Source: an uncultured Alphaproteobacteria bacterium (GTDB taxonomy: Bacteria > Pseudomonadota > Alphaproteobacteria > Micavibrionales > Micavibrionaceae). Taken from it: 64,000 nt of DNA. The stretch covers positions 186,001 through 250,000 of the forward strand of contig CAMLMC010000002.1 of assembly GCA_946481075.1 (NCBI GenBank), in the 5' to 3' direction. Position 1 is the first letter of the stretch, and each line of letters begins with the position of its first letter. Under the pieces are notes generated by a model. The model did not search any database. It saw only the letters and a program-made list of their open reading frames with translations, and was not told the origin of the DNA. A program made the position numbers and the translations under genes. Shown here piece after piece: positions 42,424-52,060 of the stretch.

Positions 42424-43017
42424 ATGGTTGGGGAACCGCAAAACCTTATAGATATCATGAATGTCGTGGCCACAGGCCTCGATAGCGGTGAAATTTCTCC
42501 TGAAAACGCAAAACGAACTAGACAAACCAGCTCCGCGAGGCCCGCCGGACCCGCTTTAACGGAATTCGATGCGTTTGCGCATCTCGATCCTCTTCTGGCC
42601 GGCCTTCAAAAGCAATATCTCGATGCCAAGGCGCAACGCCTGCAGGCCGTTAAAGAGTTCGGTGCGGATTCGCCGATGACCGAAATGGCGGTTGATGCCG
42701 AAGATTCTGCGTGGTGCGCCGCGCAGACGCGCTACATCGAACTGCGCGCCGACCGCGCGCTGATGGGTGAGGCGCAAACGATGATGCGCGAAGCCGAGGA
42801 AGAAGAACGCGCAGCCGAAAAAGAGGCCCGCGAAAAAGAGGCGATGACTTTGCTTGCACATATGCAGATGGTCGAACGCATGCACACGCACGAAAAGACG
42901 TCATCGAATTTCGGATGGTGGTTATTGTTCTATTTGTTGTCTGAACAGGCCCACAGGCATGTACAACAAATGCTTTCTTACCAGCAGACTTACCGCTTTA
43001 ACCGGGTTGCGGCATAG
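42424..43017 (+). CDS. Unknown helical protein (197 residues)
   Basis: Soluble and largely helical, with a long charged coiled-coil-like segment (MMREAEEEERAAEKEAREKE) near residues 120-145, and a C-terminal hydrophobic patch (GWWLLFYLLSEQ) that may be a membrane-associating helix. No family is recognised. The ATG at 42424 is preferred because an earlier one at 42391 lies before the terminator hairpin. The stop lies 20 bases inside the end of the convergent PRPP synthetase-like gene. Confidence 0.55.
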   Translation: MVGEPQNLIDIMNVVATGLDSGEISPENAKRTRQTSSARPAGPALTEFDAFAHLDPLLAGLQKQYLDAKAQRLQAVKEFGADSPMTEMAVDAEDSAWCAAQTRYIELRADRALMGEAQTMMREAEEEERAAEKEAREKEAMTLLAHMQMVERMHTHEKTSSNFGWWLLFYLLSEQAHRHVQQMLSYQQTYRFNRVAA

Positions 43018-44269
43018 AACGGCTGTTGATTAACTCACGGAGCCGTTGAAGCGGGGTGGGGTCCGGCGCTACGCCGTTCGGTTTGATCTTCAGTGCCAGT
43101 TGTTCGTTCACCAATGGTGCGATCGTTTCAATCACCAGTTTTGATTTGTCTTCGTAATCGACATTGCCGAGTTTTTCAACCGCGCCGGGGATGGTGTCGG
43201 TGAGCATAACTTTATCAAGAACATCGCTTTCCAAAAGTTTTTTCAACGCACCATCAGTCAGAACCGCGTGGGTTGCGATGGCTATCACGCTTGCTGCACC
43301 TCGTTCTTTGAGTTTCTCTGCCGCGTGCAGGGTTGTGCTTCCACCGCTGATAATGTCGTCGATGATAACGCAGACCTTACCGGCAACATCACCATGGAAA
43401 TCAATGATTTCAGTCGTGTCTGCATTGATCCTGTGTTTGCTGATCCCGAACATGCAGGGGTTATGACGCACATCATGCTGGCTTGCGGCGTTTGCAAACT
43501 CCGTTTCCTTGTAAAGTTCTTCGCCAAAGCTGTAGGCGCGCTGCATTCCAAAATCATTCGGTTTGTTCATGCCATCCGGAGAGCCGACAATCACCTGACA
43601 CATATTGTCGCGCACCAGTTCAAATTCGGCGGCAATGCTTTTGGCAAAGAAATCGCCCATATTCACAAATGTGACGTTTTCGCGTCCAAAAGTTTCGCGG
43701 TAGATACGAACGCCGTCGCGGGAATGTGGCTCAAATCCTACGACCTGATCAATGCCTGCAAGTTTCATAATCGTTGCGAATTCTTGACAGGCAACAGCGT
43801 TGTATTGCCGCGTAACGATCTTGCTGCCATTTTCACCATCCGCTTCCTTCTTGAATTCGCGGTCGTTACGCATAAAGGGAAGATGGGGGGCAATCAGGCG
43901 TATGTTCTTAACGCCGTTCTTCTTTAAAAAGCTTGCGCCAAAGGCAAGGCCTAGCGCGCGGCTGCTGGTGTTTTCACCGCTGAGCGAATGGATGATCGTG
44001 ACATCCGCGCCGTTCAGCTCATCAAAAATCCGCTGTTTTTGCTCGACTGTCAGACGCTGCTCAATCGGGTGGTCGTCTAGTTTTCCGTCAATGAATAATT
44101 CAAAGATCGCTTCGCCATCTCTGAACGTACCGAAACGGCTTTGGATGACGCGGCCGGGTTCGGTTATGATGGGCGAACCATCATCAGCATTGCCGTCACC
44201 GAACATCGGCAAAATGCCTTGCGCAATTGCTTTCGACGTGCGGCCCACAATGATGAAATGCTTACCCAT
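42998..44269 (-). CDS. Ribose-phosphate pyrophosphokinase (PRPP synthetase) homologue
   Basis: 423 residues, about 100 longer than usual. Recognisable parts are LPFMRNDREFK (for the canonical ARQDRK ATP loop), the catalytic-loop region ISKHR, and the phosphoribosyl motif CVIIDDIISGGSTTLHAAE. The motif reads DDIISGGSTT where most enzymes have DDxxxTGGTx. The family makes phosphoribosyl pyrophosphate for nucleotide, His and Trp synthesis. The extra length comes from insertions in the first half, such as the segment around DDGSPIITEPGR. It may be a divergent class or a specialised paralogue. Confidence 0.82.
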   Translation of the reverse strand: MGKHFIIVGRTSKAIAQGILPMFGDGNADDGSPIITEPGRVIQSRFGTFRDGEAIFELFIDGKLDDHPIEQRLTVEQKQRIFDELNGADVTIIHSLSGENTSSRALGLAFGASFLKKNGVKNIRLIAPHLPFMRNDREFKKEADGENGSKIVTRQYNAVACQEFATIMKLAGIDQVVGFEPHSRDGVRIYRETFGRENVTFVNMGDFFAKSIAAEFELVRDNMCQVIVGSPDGMNKPNDFGMQRAYSFGEELYKETEFANAASQHDVRHNPCMFGISKHRINADTTEIIDFHGDVAGKVCVIIDDIISGGSTTLHAAEKLKERGAASVIAIATHAVLTDGALKKLLESDVLDKVMLTDTIPGAVEKLGNVDYEDKSKLVIETIAPLVNEQLALKIKPNGVAPDPTPLQRLRELINSRSMPQPG

Positions 44270-44357
44270 GAAAAAATCCCGGCTGACTTGAAATATGCCG
44301 GGACCTTAACGATGTTTTCCGTATTCAGTCAATCAAAAACGCCGAAAACCGCGGATA

Positions 44358-46298
44358 TTAACCGTTCTTGCGTCCCGCGATCAGGTCGTCTACCACGGCC
44401 GGATCGGCCAGTGTGCTGGTATCGCCCAGCGTGTCGAACTCTTCCGCCGCGATCTTGCGCAATATGCGGCGCATGATCTTGCCGGAGCGGGTCTTCGGCA
44501 ATCCCGGTGCCCATTGAATGACATCGGGGGACGCAATCGGACCAATGATCTTACGTACGGTTGCGACAATTCCTTTTTTAATATCTTCGGTCGGTTCTAC
44601 CCCGCCCATCAACGTGACATAGGCGTAAATCCCTTGCCCCTTGATATCATGCGGGAAACCAACGACCGCGCTTTCGGCAACGGCCTCATGTTCGTCAATC
44701 GCGCTTTCGATTTCGGCGGTACCGAGACGGTGGCCGGAGACGTTGATCACATCATCCATCCGGCCCGTGATCCAGTAATATCCATCCGCGTCGCGCCGCG
44801 CGCCATCGCCCGTAAAATATTTGCCGGGGAAGGTGGAGAAGTAAGTTTGTTCGAACCGCGCATGATCGCCAAACACGGTGCGCATCTGCCCCGGCCAGCT
44901 ATCATTGATACAGAGCGCGCCTTCGGTTGCGCCATGCAGTTCAACTCCGTTCGCATCTACGATCACGGGCTTAATGCCAAAGAAGGGCAATGTGGCCGAT
45001 CCCGGTTTGGTTGCCGTGGCTCCGGGTAGCGGCGTAATCATGTGCCCGCCGGTTTCCGTTTGCCACCATGTATCGACGATGGGGCAGCGCCCTTCGCCTA
45101 CGACATCGTTGTACCAATGCCAGGCCTCTGCATTAATCGGTTCGCCCACCGTGCCCAGAATACGCAAACTTTTTCGCGATGTGTTTGTCACAAAGTCATT
45201 CCCTGCCTTGATGAGGGAACGAATGGCGGTCGGCGCGGTGTAGAAGGAATTGACCTTGTGCTTGTCCACCACCTGCCAGAACCGGCCCCAGTCCGGATAA
45301 TTAGGCACGCCTTCGAAGATGATCGAGGTTGCGGCATTGGCGAGCGGTCCATAGACAATGTAAGAATGTCCTGTGACCCAGCCGACATCCGCCGTACACC
45401 AGTAAATATCGCCAGGTTTATAATCAAACGTGCATTCATGGGTATAAGAGGCATAGACCATATAGCCGCCCGTGGTGTGCAAAACGCCCTTCGGTTTCCC
45501 TGTAGAGCCGGACGTATAAAGGATAAAGAGCGGGTCTTCCGCATTCATCTTTTCCGGTTCGCACACATCGCTTTGCGTATGAACAAGATTGTGCCACCAG
45601 ATATCGACCTTTGGATTCCACCCCACTTCGCCGCCCGTGCGTTTAAAGACGAGAACCGTGTGCACATTCGGGCAGTGTTTCAAGGCTTCGTCGGTGTTGG
45701 CTTTTAAGGGAATCTTCTTGCCGCCGCGCACGCCTTCATCGGCCGTGATCACCACATCGGATTTACAATCGAGGATACGGTCTTTGAGCGAGTCCGGTGA
45801 AAATCCGCCGAAGACGACAGAGTGGATCGCCCCGATACGTGCGCAGGCCAGCATGGAATAAACCGCCTGTGGCACCATCGGCATATAAATTGTGACGCGG
45901 TCACCCTTTTTCACGCCGCGGGATTTGAGGGCATTGGCAAGTTTGCAGACTTCGGACTTCAGTTCGCCATAGGTGATATGCTGATCGACGTTCGGATCAT
46001 CGCTTTCCCAGATCAGGGCGACATCGTTTTCCTTGTGCGGAAGGTGGCGGTCGATACAGTTGTAGGAGGCGTTCAGGATTCCGTCTTCATACCACTTGAT
46101 TGAGACGGGCATATCGAACGATGTGTTCTTGATGATGGTCGGCTGCCTGAACCATGTGATGCGCGAACCGACATCCTTCCAAAAGCCCTCGGGGTCTTGG
46201 ATTGAGCGTTTATAAAGCTCTTTGTATTTTTCCGCTGTGATATGGGCGGATGTTTTCAAATCCGATGGAGGCGGGAAAAGGGGATTGGTATCGAGCAT
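44358..46298 (-). CDS. acs: Acetyl-coenzyme A synthetase
   Basis: 646 residues, the normal Acs length; makes acetyl-CoA from acetate, ATP and CoA through acetyl-AMP. The AMP-binding motif is [19 protein letters not shown], followed by [19 protein letters not shown], and the C-terminal motif [15 protein letters not shown] carries the catalytic lysine that is reversibly acetylated. It is a single gene with 111 bases between it and the DMT transporter gene at 46410. Confidence 0.98.
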   Translation of the reverse strand: MLDTNPLFPPPSDLKTSAHITAEKYKELYKRSIQDPEGFWKDVGSRITWFRQPTIIKNTSFDMPVSIKWYEDGILNASYNCIDRHLPHKENDVALIWESDDPNVDQHITYGELKSEVCKLANALKSRGVKKGDRVTIYMPMVPQAVYSMLACARIGAIHSVVFGGFSPDSLKDRILDCKSDVVITADEGVRGGKKIPLKANTDEALKHCPNVHTVLVFKRTGGEVGWNPKVDIWWHNLVHTQSDVCEPEKMNAEDPLFILYTSGSTGKPKGVLHTTGGYMVYASYTHECTFDYKPGDIYWCTADVGWVTGHSYIVYGPLANAATSIIFEGVPNYPDWGRFWQVVDKHKVNSFYTAPTAIRSLIKAGNDFVTNTSRKSLRILGTVGEPINAEAWHWYNDVVGEGRCPIVDTWWQTETGGHMITPLPGATATKPGSATLPFFGIKPVIVDANGVELHGATEGALCINDSWPGQMRTVFGDHARFEQTYFSTFPGKYFTGDGARRDADGYYWITGRMDDVINVSGHRLGTAEIESAIDEHEAVAESAVVGFPHDIKGQGIYAYVTLMGGVEPTEDIKKGIVATVRKIIGPIASPDVIQWAPGLPKTRSGKIMRRILRKIAAEEFDTLGDTSTLADPAVVDDLIAGRKNG

Positions 46299-46409
46299 GG
46301 AAAAGCCTTTCGATCGTTGGTCAACCCATTCTTTTTTATTGTTATTTTATTCTACCACGGGCGACGTTAACGATTGAAGAATATCCTATTGTGCGCTGCG
46401 GCGAAACGG

Positions 46410-47279
46410 CTATTCCAGCCCTTTTTGAATGCGCCGGAGTGTAATGATTCCAACCCCCGCCATTGTGAGCAGACCGCCTGCGGTCATCTGCCATGAAATA
46501 TGTTCACCCAAAAAGAAGACGGACATGATAACGGCGAGGAATGGGATCATAAGCGAAAAAGCACTGAGGCGACCGATATCACCTGTATGCATCAATCTCT
46601 GCCACCAGATATGCGTCATCGTGATAATGAAGGCCTGATAGATGTAAACGGGTGCGAGGACCTGCCAGTTCGCCTCCGGCAGGCTGGCCCAGCTTCCCGG
46701 TTCAAGCAACAGGCTTGCTGCATACAGGAACGGCACGGCCAGCACATTAAAGAAACAGATGTAGGTTGCAGGATGCACTGTCTGTAAATGTTTCATGCGG
46801 ATATAGCTGAGCGCGAGGGCGAAGGTGGAAACCAGCATAATCGCAATCCCTGCTGGGTTCGCCAGAATATCGGGCTTTCCGATCATGACAACGACACCCG
46901 CCACAGCAACACCGATGCCGCCCCATGTCCGCCAGCGGATTGTTTCTTTAAAGAACAGCCAGCCGAGTATGGTGGCAAAGATGACTTGCGTTTGTAAAAG
47001 AACCGCAACGCTACCTGCGTCCAGCATACGTAGCCCCACGAACATCAGGCCGATATGAAGGACGTTCATGAGGATGGAGATTTGTAAGATAGTCCAGAAT
47101 TGTTTTCTGCCGGGCCACTGCACGAAAGGGATGAAGGGCAGGCAGGCGAGGAAGAAGCGCAGCGTCGCCGCAGTAACGGGCGGCAATTCCATCACCGCAT
47201 ATTTGATGGCGATTACATTCCCGGCCCACAGGACGATAATGAGGAGGAGCAGAGCGTATTGTGTGCGGGTGAATGGCAT
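46410..47279 (-). CDS. DMT-superfamily (EamA) transporter
   Basis: 289-residue membrane protein with about ten helices in two EamA repeats, starting TQYALLLLIIVLWAGNVIAI and including FATILGWLFFKETIRWRTWG and MSVFFLGEHISWQMTAGG. The family exports small metabolites; the substrate is not predictable. It is not closely similar to the other EamA protein at 16440. Confidence 0.9.
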   Translation of the reverse strand: MPFTRTQYALLLLIIVLWAGNVIAIKYAVMELPPVTAATLRFFLACLPFIPFVQWPGRKQFWTILQISILMNVLHIGLMFVGLRMLDAGSVAVLLQTQVIFATILGWLFFKETIRWRTWGGIGVAVAGVVVMIGKPDILANPAGIAIMLVSTFALALSYIRMKHLQTVHPATYICFFNVLAVPFLYAASLLLEPGSWASLPEANWQVLAPVYIYQAFIITMTHIWWQRLMHTGDIGRLSAFSLMIPFLAVIMSVFFLGEHISWQMTAGGLLTMAGVGIITLRRIQKGLE

Positions 47280-47347
47280 GCGCGCAATATGATGGCGCGC
47301 CGTGCAAAAGACAAAGGCTTTTCAAAAATATTTATCGAACGCGTGTC

Positions 47348-47755
47348 TTAAGAATTCGACATCGCGATGATTTTGTCCCATTCGGCTTTTGTCACCGGGC
47401 CGACGGACAGGCGAGATTGGCGGATCAGGGCCATATCGGCGAGTTCGGGCGTTGCCTTGATCTCCTTTAATGTGACGGGTCGCTTAAGCGGCCTTAACGC
47501 CTTGAAATCAACTTGATCGAACCGGCCTGTTTCATCGGTGGGGTCCGGATAGGCTTCCTTCACCACCTCCATGATACCGACTATTTCGAGGCCTTCATTG
47601 GAGTGGTAAAAAAATGAGAGATCGCCGACCTTCATGGCGCGAAGGTTGTTACGGGCGGCGTAATTGCGCACACCGTGCCAGCCTTCGATCTTCTTTTTCA
47701 CATGGTCATCCCACGAAAAAACGTAGGGTTCGGATTTGCAGAGCCAGTAATTCAT
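47348..47755 (-). CDS. EVE-domain protein
   Basis: 135 residues, the whole protein being one EVE (PUA-like) domain: MNYWLCKSEPYVFSWDD at the start, then WHGVRNYAARNNLRAMKVGD and FFYHSNEGLEIVGI. EVE domains bind modified bases in DNA or RNA; stand-alone bacterial members are of uncertain function. Its ATG overlaps the stop of the secreted-protein gene upstream (ATGA). Confidence 0.92.
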   Translation of the reverse strand: MNYWLCKSEPYVFSWDDHVKKKIEGWHGVRNYAARNNLRAMKVGDLSFFYHSNEGLEIVGIMEVVKEAYPDPTDETGRFDQVDFKALRPLKRPVTLKEIKATPELADMALIRQSRLSVGPVTKAEWDKIIAMSNS

Positions 47756-48072
47756 ATGGGGCAGAGTACACGAGGCGTATCAGTTGGAAAAGAGATTGTC
47801 TGCGTTTCGGAATTGTAGTTCGCCTCGAAAACTTCAAGAGGCATTTTATAAGCGCCAAGGCCAGATTCATCGCGAATGTAAACGAATCCAAGCTCCTCAA
47901 CCGCAAGGTTGGGATCACGGCATGCCTGGGAAAGGCCGCCCGGCTTCTTTATGTCCAAGCTGGCGAGATAACCCAGTGGTTGATAGTTTGGCAGTGCTGC
48001 CTCCGTGGCAGTGGGCATGACTGCATAAAAGGCCGCTATAAGAGCTGGCGCGGCGGGTTTCAGATGTGGCAT
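47752..48072 (-). CDS. Small secreted protein of unknown function
   Basis: 106 residues with a probable signal peptide (AAPALIAAFYAVMPTATEAA, cleavage near residue 25). The mature part has two cysteines that could form a disulphide (SQACRDPN and RVLCPI). A strong AAGGGGGA ribosome binding site precedes the ATG. It overlaps the EVE-domain gene by four bases, so the two are translated together, an odd pairing of a periplasmic and a cytoplasmic protein. Confidence 0.6.
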   Translation of the reverse strand: MPHLKPAAPALIAAFYAVMPTATEAALPNYQPLGYLASLDIKKPGGLSQACRDPNLAVEELGFVYIRDESGLGAYKMPLEVFEANYNSETQTISFPTDTPRVLCPI

Positions 48073-48162
48073 AATTCCCCCTTATGACATTTGATATGCC
48101 ATAAGGTAATCACTGCCATTTTATTTTTGCAATGCTATTCGATTCTGCTTTGCACAAATTTT

Positions 48163-49155
48163 TTATGCAGCTTCCGCGCGGACCGGGCGGTCAAGCATTT
48201 GTTCGATGATGTCATCGACATTGGCGCCTTCGGTCAGGCATTTGTTCATGGCAATTGAAATCGGCATTTCCACCGCATTGTTTTTGGCCATGGTGGCGAG
48301 CGCCTTGGCGGTGTGCACGCCTTCGGTCACGGAATTACGCTCTGCCAGAATGTCTTCCAGTTTGCGCCCCTGTCCCAAGGCCACGCCGAGCGAGAAGTTG
48401 CGTGATTGCATGGACGAACAGGTCAGGATCATATCGCCGACACCGCACATGCCCATCAATGTTTCTTTCTTCGCGCCCAATGCTGCGGCAAGGCGGGCGA
48501 TTTCGGCAAGGCCGCGTGTGACAAGAGCGGCGCGCGCACTATCGCCCAGTTTCTTGCCCTCGATCACGCCACAGGCAATCGCGATGACATTCTTAACTGC
48601 CCCGCCCACTTGCGCGCCGATGATATCATCCGATGCATACATGCGAAGGGCGCGGCTGTTTAAATGCTCCGCCAGCTTTTCGCTTTCTTCCTTGTTTTCC
48701 ATGGCGAGTGTCACGGCACTTGGCAATCCCCGCGCGATTTCGGCGGCGAAAGTCGGGCCGGTCAGGATGGCGATTTTCGCTTTGGGCATTACCTCTTTTG
48801 CGACTTGTGAAAGAAGCAGGCCGGAATTGATTTCAACGCCCTTTGAACAAATGACGAGCGGTGTGGATTCGGCAACATGCCCCTTTAATGATTCCAGTGT
48901 GCTGCGCAGGTGCTGCGCTGGCGATACGATCAGGATGGCATCGGTCTTCGCAGCCTCAAGCATGTCGCCGGTTGCACGGATTTTACCATCAAGCACAATA
49001 CCCGGAAGGAACATTTTGTTTTCATGGGCGGCGTTGATCGAGGTCACGACTTCATCTTCGCGCGCCCAGAGAACAACATCCTTGCCTGTCGCCGCCTGTG
49101 CTTGCGCCAGTGCCGTACCCCATGCGCCGCCGCCGATAATGCCTATCTTGTTCAT
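48163..49155 (-). CDS. gpsA: NAD(P)H-dependent glycerol-3-phosphate dehydrogenase
   Basis: 330 residues; reduces dihydroxyacetone phosphate to sn-glycerol-3-phosphate for phospholipid synthesis. The Rossmann motif is IGIIGGGAWGTALAQAQA, and ICSKGVE, LTGPTFAAEIARGLPSAVTL and the active-site lysine region GGAVKNVIAIACGVIEGKKL are intact. It lies 27 bases after tsaD on the same strand. Confidence 0.97.
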   Translation of the reverse strand: MNKIGIIGGGAWGTALAQAQAATGKDVVLWAREDEVVTSINAAHENKMFLPGIVLDGKIRATGDMLEAAKTDAILIVSPAQHLRSTLESLKGHVAESTPLVICSKGVEINSGLLLSQVAKEVMPKAKIAILTGPTFAAEIARGLPSAVTLAMENKEESEKLAEHLNSRALRMYASDDIIGAQVGGAVKNVIAIACGVIEGKKLGDSARAALVTRGLAEIARLAAALGAKKETLMGMCGVGDMILTCSSMQSRNFSLGVALGQGRKLEDILAERNSVTEGVHTAKALATMAKNNAVEMPISIAMNKCLTEGANVDDIIEQMLDRPVRAEAA

Positions 49156-49182
49156 GTCTTGACTTTCAATGTTGATGATTTT

Positions 49183-50265
49183 TTAAGCTTTAATGCCCGC
49201 GCCCGGCCTTGATTCCGCACCGGGATCTAGCGGCCAGCGCGGACGCGCCGGGACATCCAGAGCATCGGATAATCCACGCGATAATTTTTCAATGCCTGTC
49301 CATGCGATCATAGCACCATTATCCGAGCATAATTCAAGCGGGGGTGCAACAAATTCCATTCCGCTGTTTTCCGCCAGTTTTTGCAATGCGGTGCGGATAC
49401 GTTTATTGGCGGCGACCCCGCCGGATACCACCAACGATGGCGAGTTATCACGGTTCCCATACTCATTTTTAAAACGCGTGATGGCCTGTGCACAGCGTTC
49501 TTCCACAATATTTGCCACCGTTTCCTGGAATGCGTAGCAAAGCATTGCGACATCATCGAATTGCAGATTTCCTTCCGGCAATTTTTCAACATGCTGACGT
49601 ACTGCGGTTTTTAAACCGGAGAAAGAAAAGTCGCAGCCATCGCGCCCTTTCATAGGCGATGGCAGAGGAAAGCGCGTAATCGCTTCGGCGTGATCTACAC
49701 ATTGCATGGCCGCCTTTTCCACATGCGGACCGCCGGGATGTGGCAGGCCCATCAGTTTCGCCGCCTTGTCGAAACATTCACCGAGCGCATCATCGATGGT
49801 CGTGCCCCAACGTTTATAAATGCCTACATCTTCGGCGACCAGAATTTGTGTATGGCCACCGGAGACAAGCAACAGAAGATAGGGGAATTCAAGGTTGTTC
49901 GTCAGACGGGGGGTGAGCGCGTGTGCCTCCAGATGGTTCACCGCGACGAAGGGCAGGTTGTGCGCGGCGGCAATAGCCTTCGCCTCCATCATTCCGACCA
50001 TAACGCCGCCGATCAGGCCCGGGCCGCAGGTGGCGGCAACACCGGATAAATCTCTGAACCCGATTTTGGCATCGGCCATGGCGGCGGCGATCAGGGTATC
50101 CAGATGATCCATGTGTGCACGCGCGGCGATTTCCGGCACGACGCCGCCAAACTCCCTGTGCTCTTCCAGTTGGCTGAGCACCAGATTGGCGAGAATCGTC
50201 TTGTCATCGCGGATTAACGCAACGGCGGTTTCATCGCAGGATGTTTCTATGCCAAGAACGATCAT
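49183..50265 (-). CDS. tsaD: tRNA N6-threonylcarbamoyladenosine transferase TsaD
   Basis: 360 residues. The N-terminus IVLGIETSCDETAVALI is diagnostic, and the metal ligands His-111 and His-115 lie in NHLEAHALTPR. LLLVSGGHTQI and VVSGGVAANKRIR form the ATP site. TsaD transfers threonylcarbamoyl to A37 of ANN-reading tRNAs. It is divergent from hemC, the usual alphaproteobacterial order, with a palindromic repeat in the gap. Confidence 0.98.
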   Translation of the reverse strand: MIVLGIETSCDETAVALIRDDKTILANLVLSQLEEHREFGGVVPEIAARAHMDHLDTLIAAAMADAKIGFRDLSGVAATCGPGLIGGVMVGMMEAKAIAAAHNLPFVAVNHLEAHALTPRLTNNLEFPYLLLLVSGGHTQILVAEDVGIYKRWGTTIDDALGECFDKAAKLMGLPHPGGPHVEKAAMQCVDHAEAITRFPLPSPMKGRDGCDFSFSGLKTAVRQHVEKLPEGNLQFDDVAMLCYAFQETVANIVEERCAQAITRFKNEYGNRDNSPSLVVSGGVAANKRIRTALQKLAENSGMEFVAPPLELCSDNGAMIAWTGIEKLSRGLSDALDVPARPRWPLDPGAESRPGAGIKA

Positions 50266-50296
50266 GGAGGGGGTTTTAGCATGGTTTTTTGGGGTT

Positions 50297-50350
50297 TGTC
50301 ATGCCCGCCTTGTGCGGGCATCCGGATCCCCGCATAAAGCGGGGATGACA
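50297..50350. repeat. Composite palindromic repeat between tsaD and hemC
   Basis: TGTC and GACA frame two hairpins: ATGCCCGC/GCGGGCAT with a five-base loop, CCGG as spacer, and ATCCCCGC/GCGGGGAT with a five-base loop. The second hairpin recurs singly at 35560-35580. The TGTCAT...ATGACA frame is shared with the REP-like copies at 1852 and 36537, but the internal sequence differs. Confidence 0.8.
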
Positions 50351-50381
50351 GCCATGGGAAAGGCTGATAGAAAAATTATCC

Positions 50382-51317
50382 ATGACCCAATCTTCCTTAA
50401 AAATAGGCACACGCGGTTCCCCTCTGGCCCTGAAACAGGCGCATACGGTAGAGGCGCTGCTTAAGGCCGCGCATCCGGTCCTGCAAACCGAAATCGTGGT
50501 GATCAAAACATCCGGTGATTGGAAACCGGAAGACGGTGAAACGCGCCTTGCGGAAGAGCAGGGTGGCAAGGGATTGTTCGCCCGCGAACTGGAACAGGCC
50601 CTGATTGCCGGCGAAATTGACTGCGCCGTGCATTCAACCAAGGACATGGAATCATTCCTGCCCGAAGGTTTGGCGCTCGATCATTTTCTGGAGCGTGAAA
50701 ATCCGCAAGATGCGTTTATCTGCCATAAGGCATCGAGCTTTATGGATTTGCCCAAAGGCGCGGTGATCGGCACATCCTCAATGCGCAGACACGCTTTTGT
50801 TCAGGCTCTGCGCCCTGATCTTGAGGTCGTGCCTTTACGCGGGAATGTGAATACCAGACTAGAAAAACTTGCGGCGGGGCAGGTCGACGCGACTTTTCTT
50901 GCGATGGCTGGGCTTAACAGGCTCGAAATTACAGGCGATTTCATTCACCCGATCGATTGGGATTTGATGTTGCCCGCATGCGGACAGGGGATCATCGGCA
51001 TTGAAACGCGGGAGGATGATGCCGATACAAGATCCTTGCTTGATGCAATTCATCATGATGTGTCCGGTTTTGCCGCGATGGCTGAACGCAGCGCCCTGCA
51101 ACTTCTGGACGGGTCTTGTCGGTCCGCCATCGGCGCCTATGCGCGTGTTACGGGCAAGGTATTCCGACTTGATGTTCACGTGGCCGATGTGGGGCAGAAA
51201 CGTATCTATCGCGATCATGATATCGCCTATATTGGGTCGCTACACGAGGCCACGGATCTTGGCATCCACGTGGCGGAGCGTTTGAAAAATTCTCTTCCTG
51301 CGCATATCCTCGAATAA
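50382..51317 (+). CDS. hemC: Porphobilinogen deaminase (hydroxymethylbilane synthase)
   Basis: 311 residues; joins four porphobilinogens into hydroxymethylbilane in haem synthesis. The N-terminus LKIGTRGSPLALKQAH, the substrate-binding STKDME and TSSMRRHAFVQALRPDLEV and the Cys-246 that holds the dipyrromethane cofactor (LLDGSCRSAIGAYA) are all present. Its stop overlaps the hemD start (TAATG). Confidence 0.97.
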   Translation: MTQSSLKIGTRGSPLALKQAHTVEALLKAAHPVLQTEIVVIKTSGDWKPEDGETRLAEEQGGKGLFARELEQALIAGEIDCAVHSTKDMESFLPEGLALDHFLERENPQDAFICHKASSFMDLPKGAVIGTSSMRRHAFVQALRPDLEVVPLRGNVNTRLEKLAAGQVDATFLAMAGLNRLEITGDFIHPIDWDLMLPACGQGIIGIETREDDADTRSLLDAIHHDVSGFAAMAERSALQLLDGSCRSAIGAYARVTGKVFRLDVHVADVGQKRIYRDHDIAYIGSLHEATDLGIHVAERLKNSLPAHILE

Positions 51318-52033
51318 TGCAAGATAAGGTTGTGATATTGCGTGCGCAGGAGGATGCGGATGATATTGCGCAGGCCGTGCGGGAGCGGGGCCTGATCCCG
51401 TTGACCGAACCTGTTTTATCCATCGAATATTTTCCGGTCGATATGCCCGAAACCGGCCCCGAACATCCGCTTATTTTCACATCTGCCCATGGTGTACAGG
51501 CCTTTGCCCGTTTAAGCGCGGAGCGGGACCATCCTATCTACACAGTGGGGCGCAATACGGCGGACGCTGCGCGGCAGGCGGGGTTCGTACAGGTTAAAAG
51601 TGCGTCCGGTACGGTCAGCGATCTTGTGGATTTGCTATCAGGGGCCTTTGAAGCAGGATTAAAATCCCCGATTTACATTCGTGGAGAGGATATTTCGCAG
51701 AATTTATCGGAGATTTTGAGGGGAAAAGGCATTAAAATCGATGAAATTATCGTTTATAGAACCATTTCCGCCGAAAAACTCTCGTTAGATGTCCTGAAAT
51801 CGCTGGTTTCGCGTGAAATTAAGGCTGTTATGGTGTTCTCGGCCAAAGGCGGGCGGGTTTTTTCGGACTTGATCCGGCAATATGGCCGCGAAGGCCAGTG
51901 CAAAATCATTAAGGCCTTGTGCATAGGGGAGGGCGTGGTAGAGTCCGTTTCCGTATTGCCATTTCAGGAAGTGGTTGTGGCCCCCACCCCCGACCGATAT
52001 GGTATGATAGAGTTGCTGGACCACTTGACGTAA
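51317..52033 (+). CDS. hemD: Uroporphyrinogen-III synthase
   Basis: 238 residues. The family is very divergent; here ILRAQEDADDIAQAVRERGL, LIFTSAHGVQAFARL and VMVFSAKGGRVFSDLI fit the two-domain HemD fold. It closes hydroxymethylbilane into uroporphyrinogen III. Position between hemC and the mitofilin-like gene and translational coupling to hemC support the call. Confidence 0.9.
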   Translation: MQDKVVILRAQEDADDIAQAVRERGLIPLTEPVLSIEYFPVDMPETGPEHPLIFTSAHGVQAFARLSAERDHPIYTVGRNTADAARQAGFVQVKSASGTVSDLVDLLSGAFEAGLKSPIYIRGEDISQNLSEILRGKGIKIDEIIVYRTISAEKLSLDVLKSLVSREIKAVMVFSAKGGRVFSDLIRQYGREGQCKIIKALCIGEGVVESVSVLPFQEVVVAPTPDRYGMIELLDHLT

Positions 52034-52060
52034 AACATAAGTGAAGGATTGGTAGTTACT

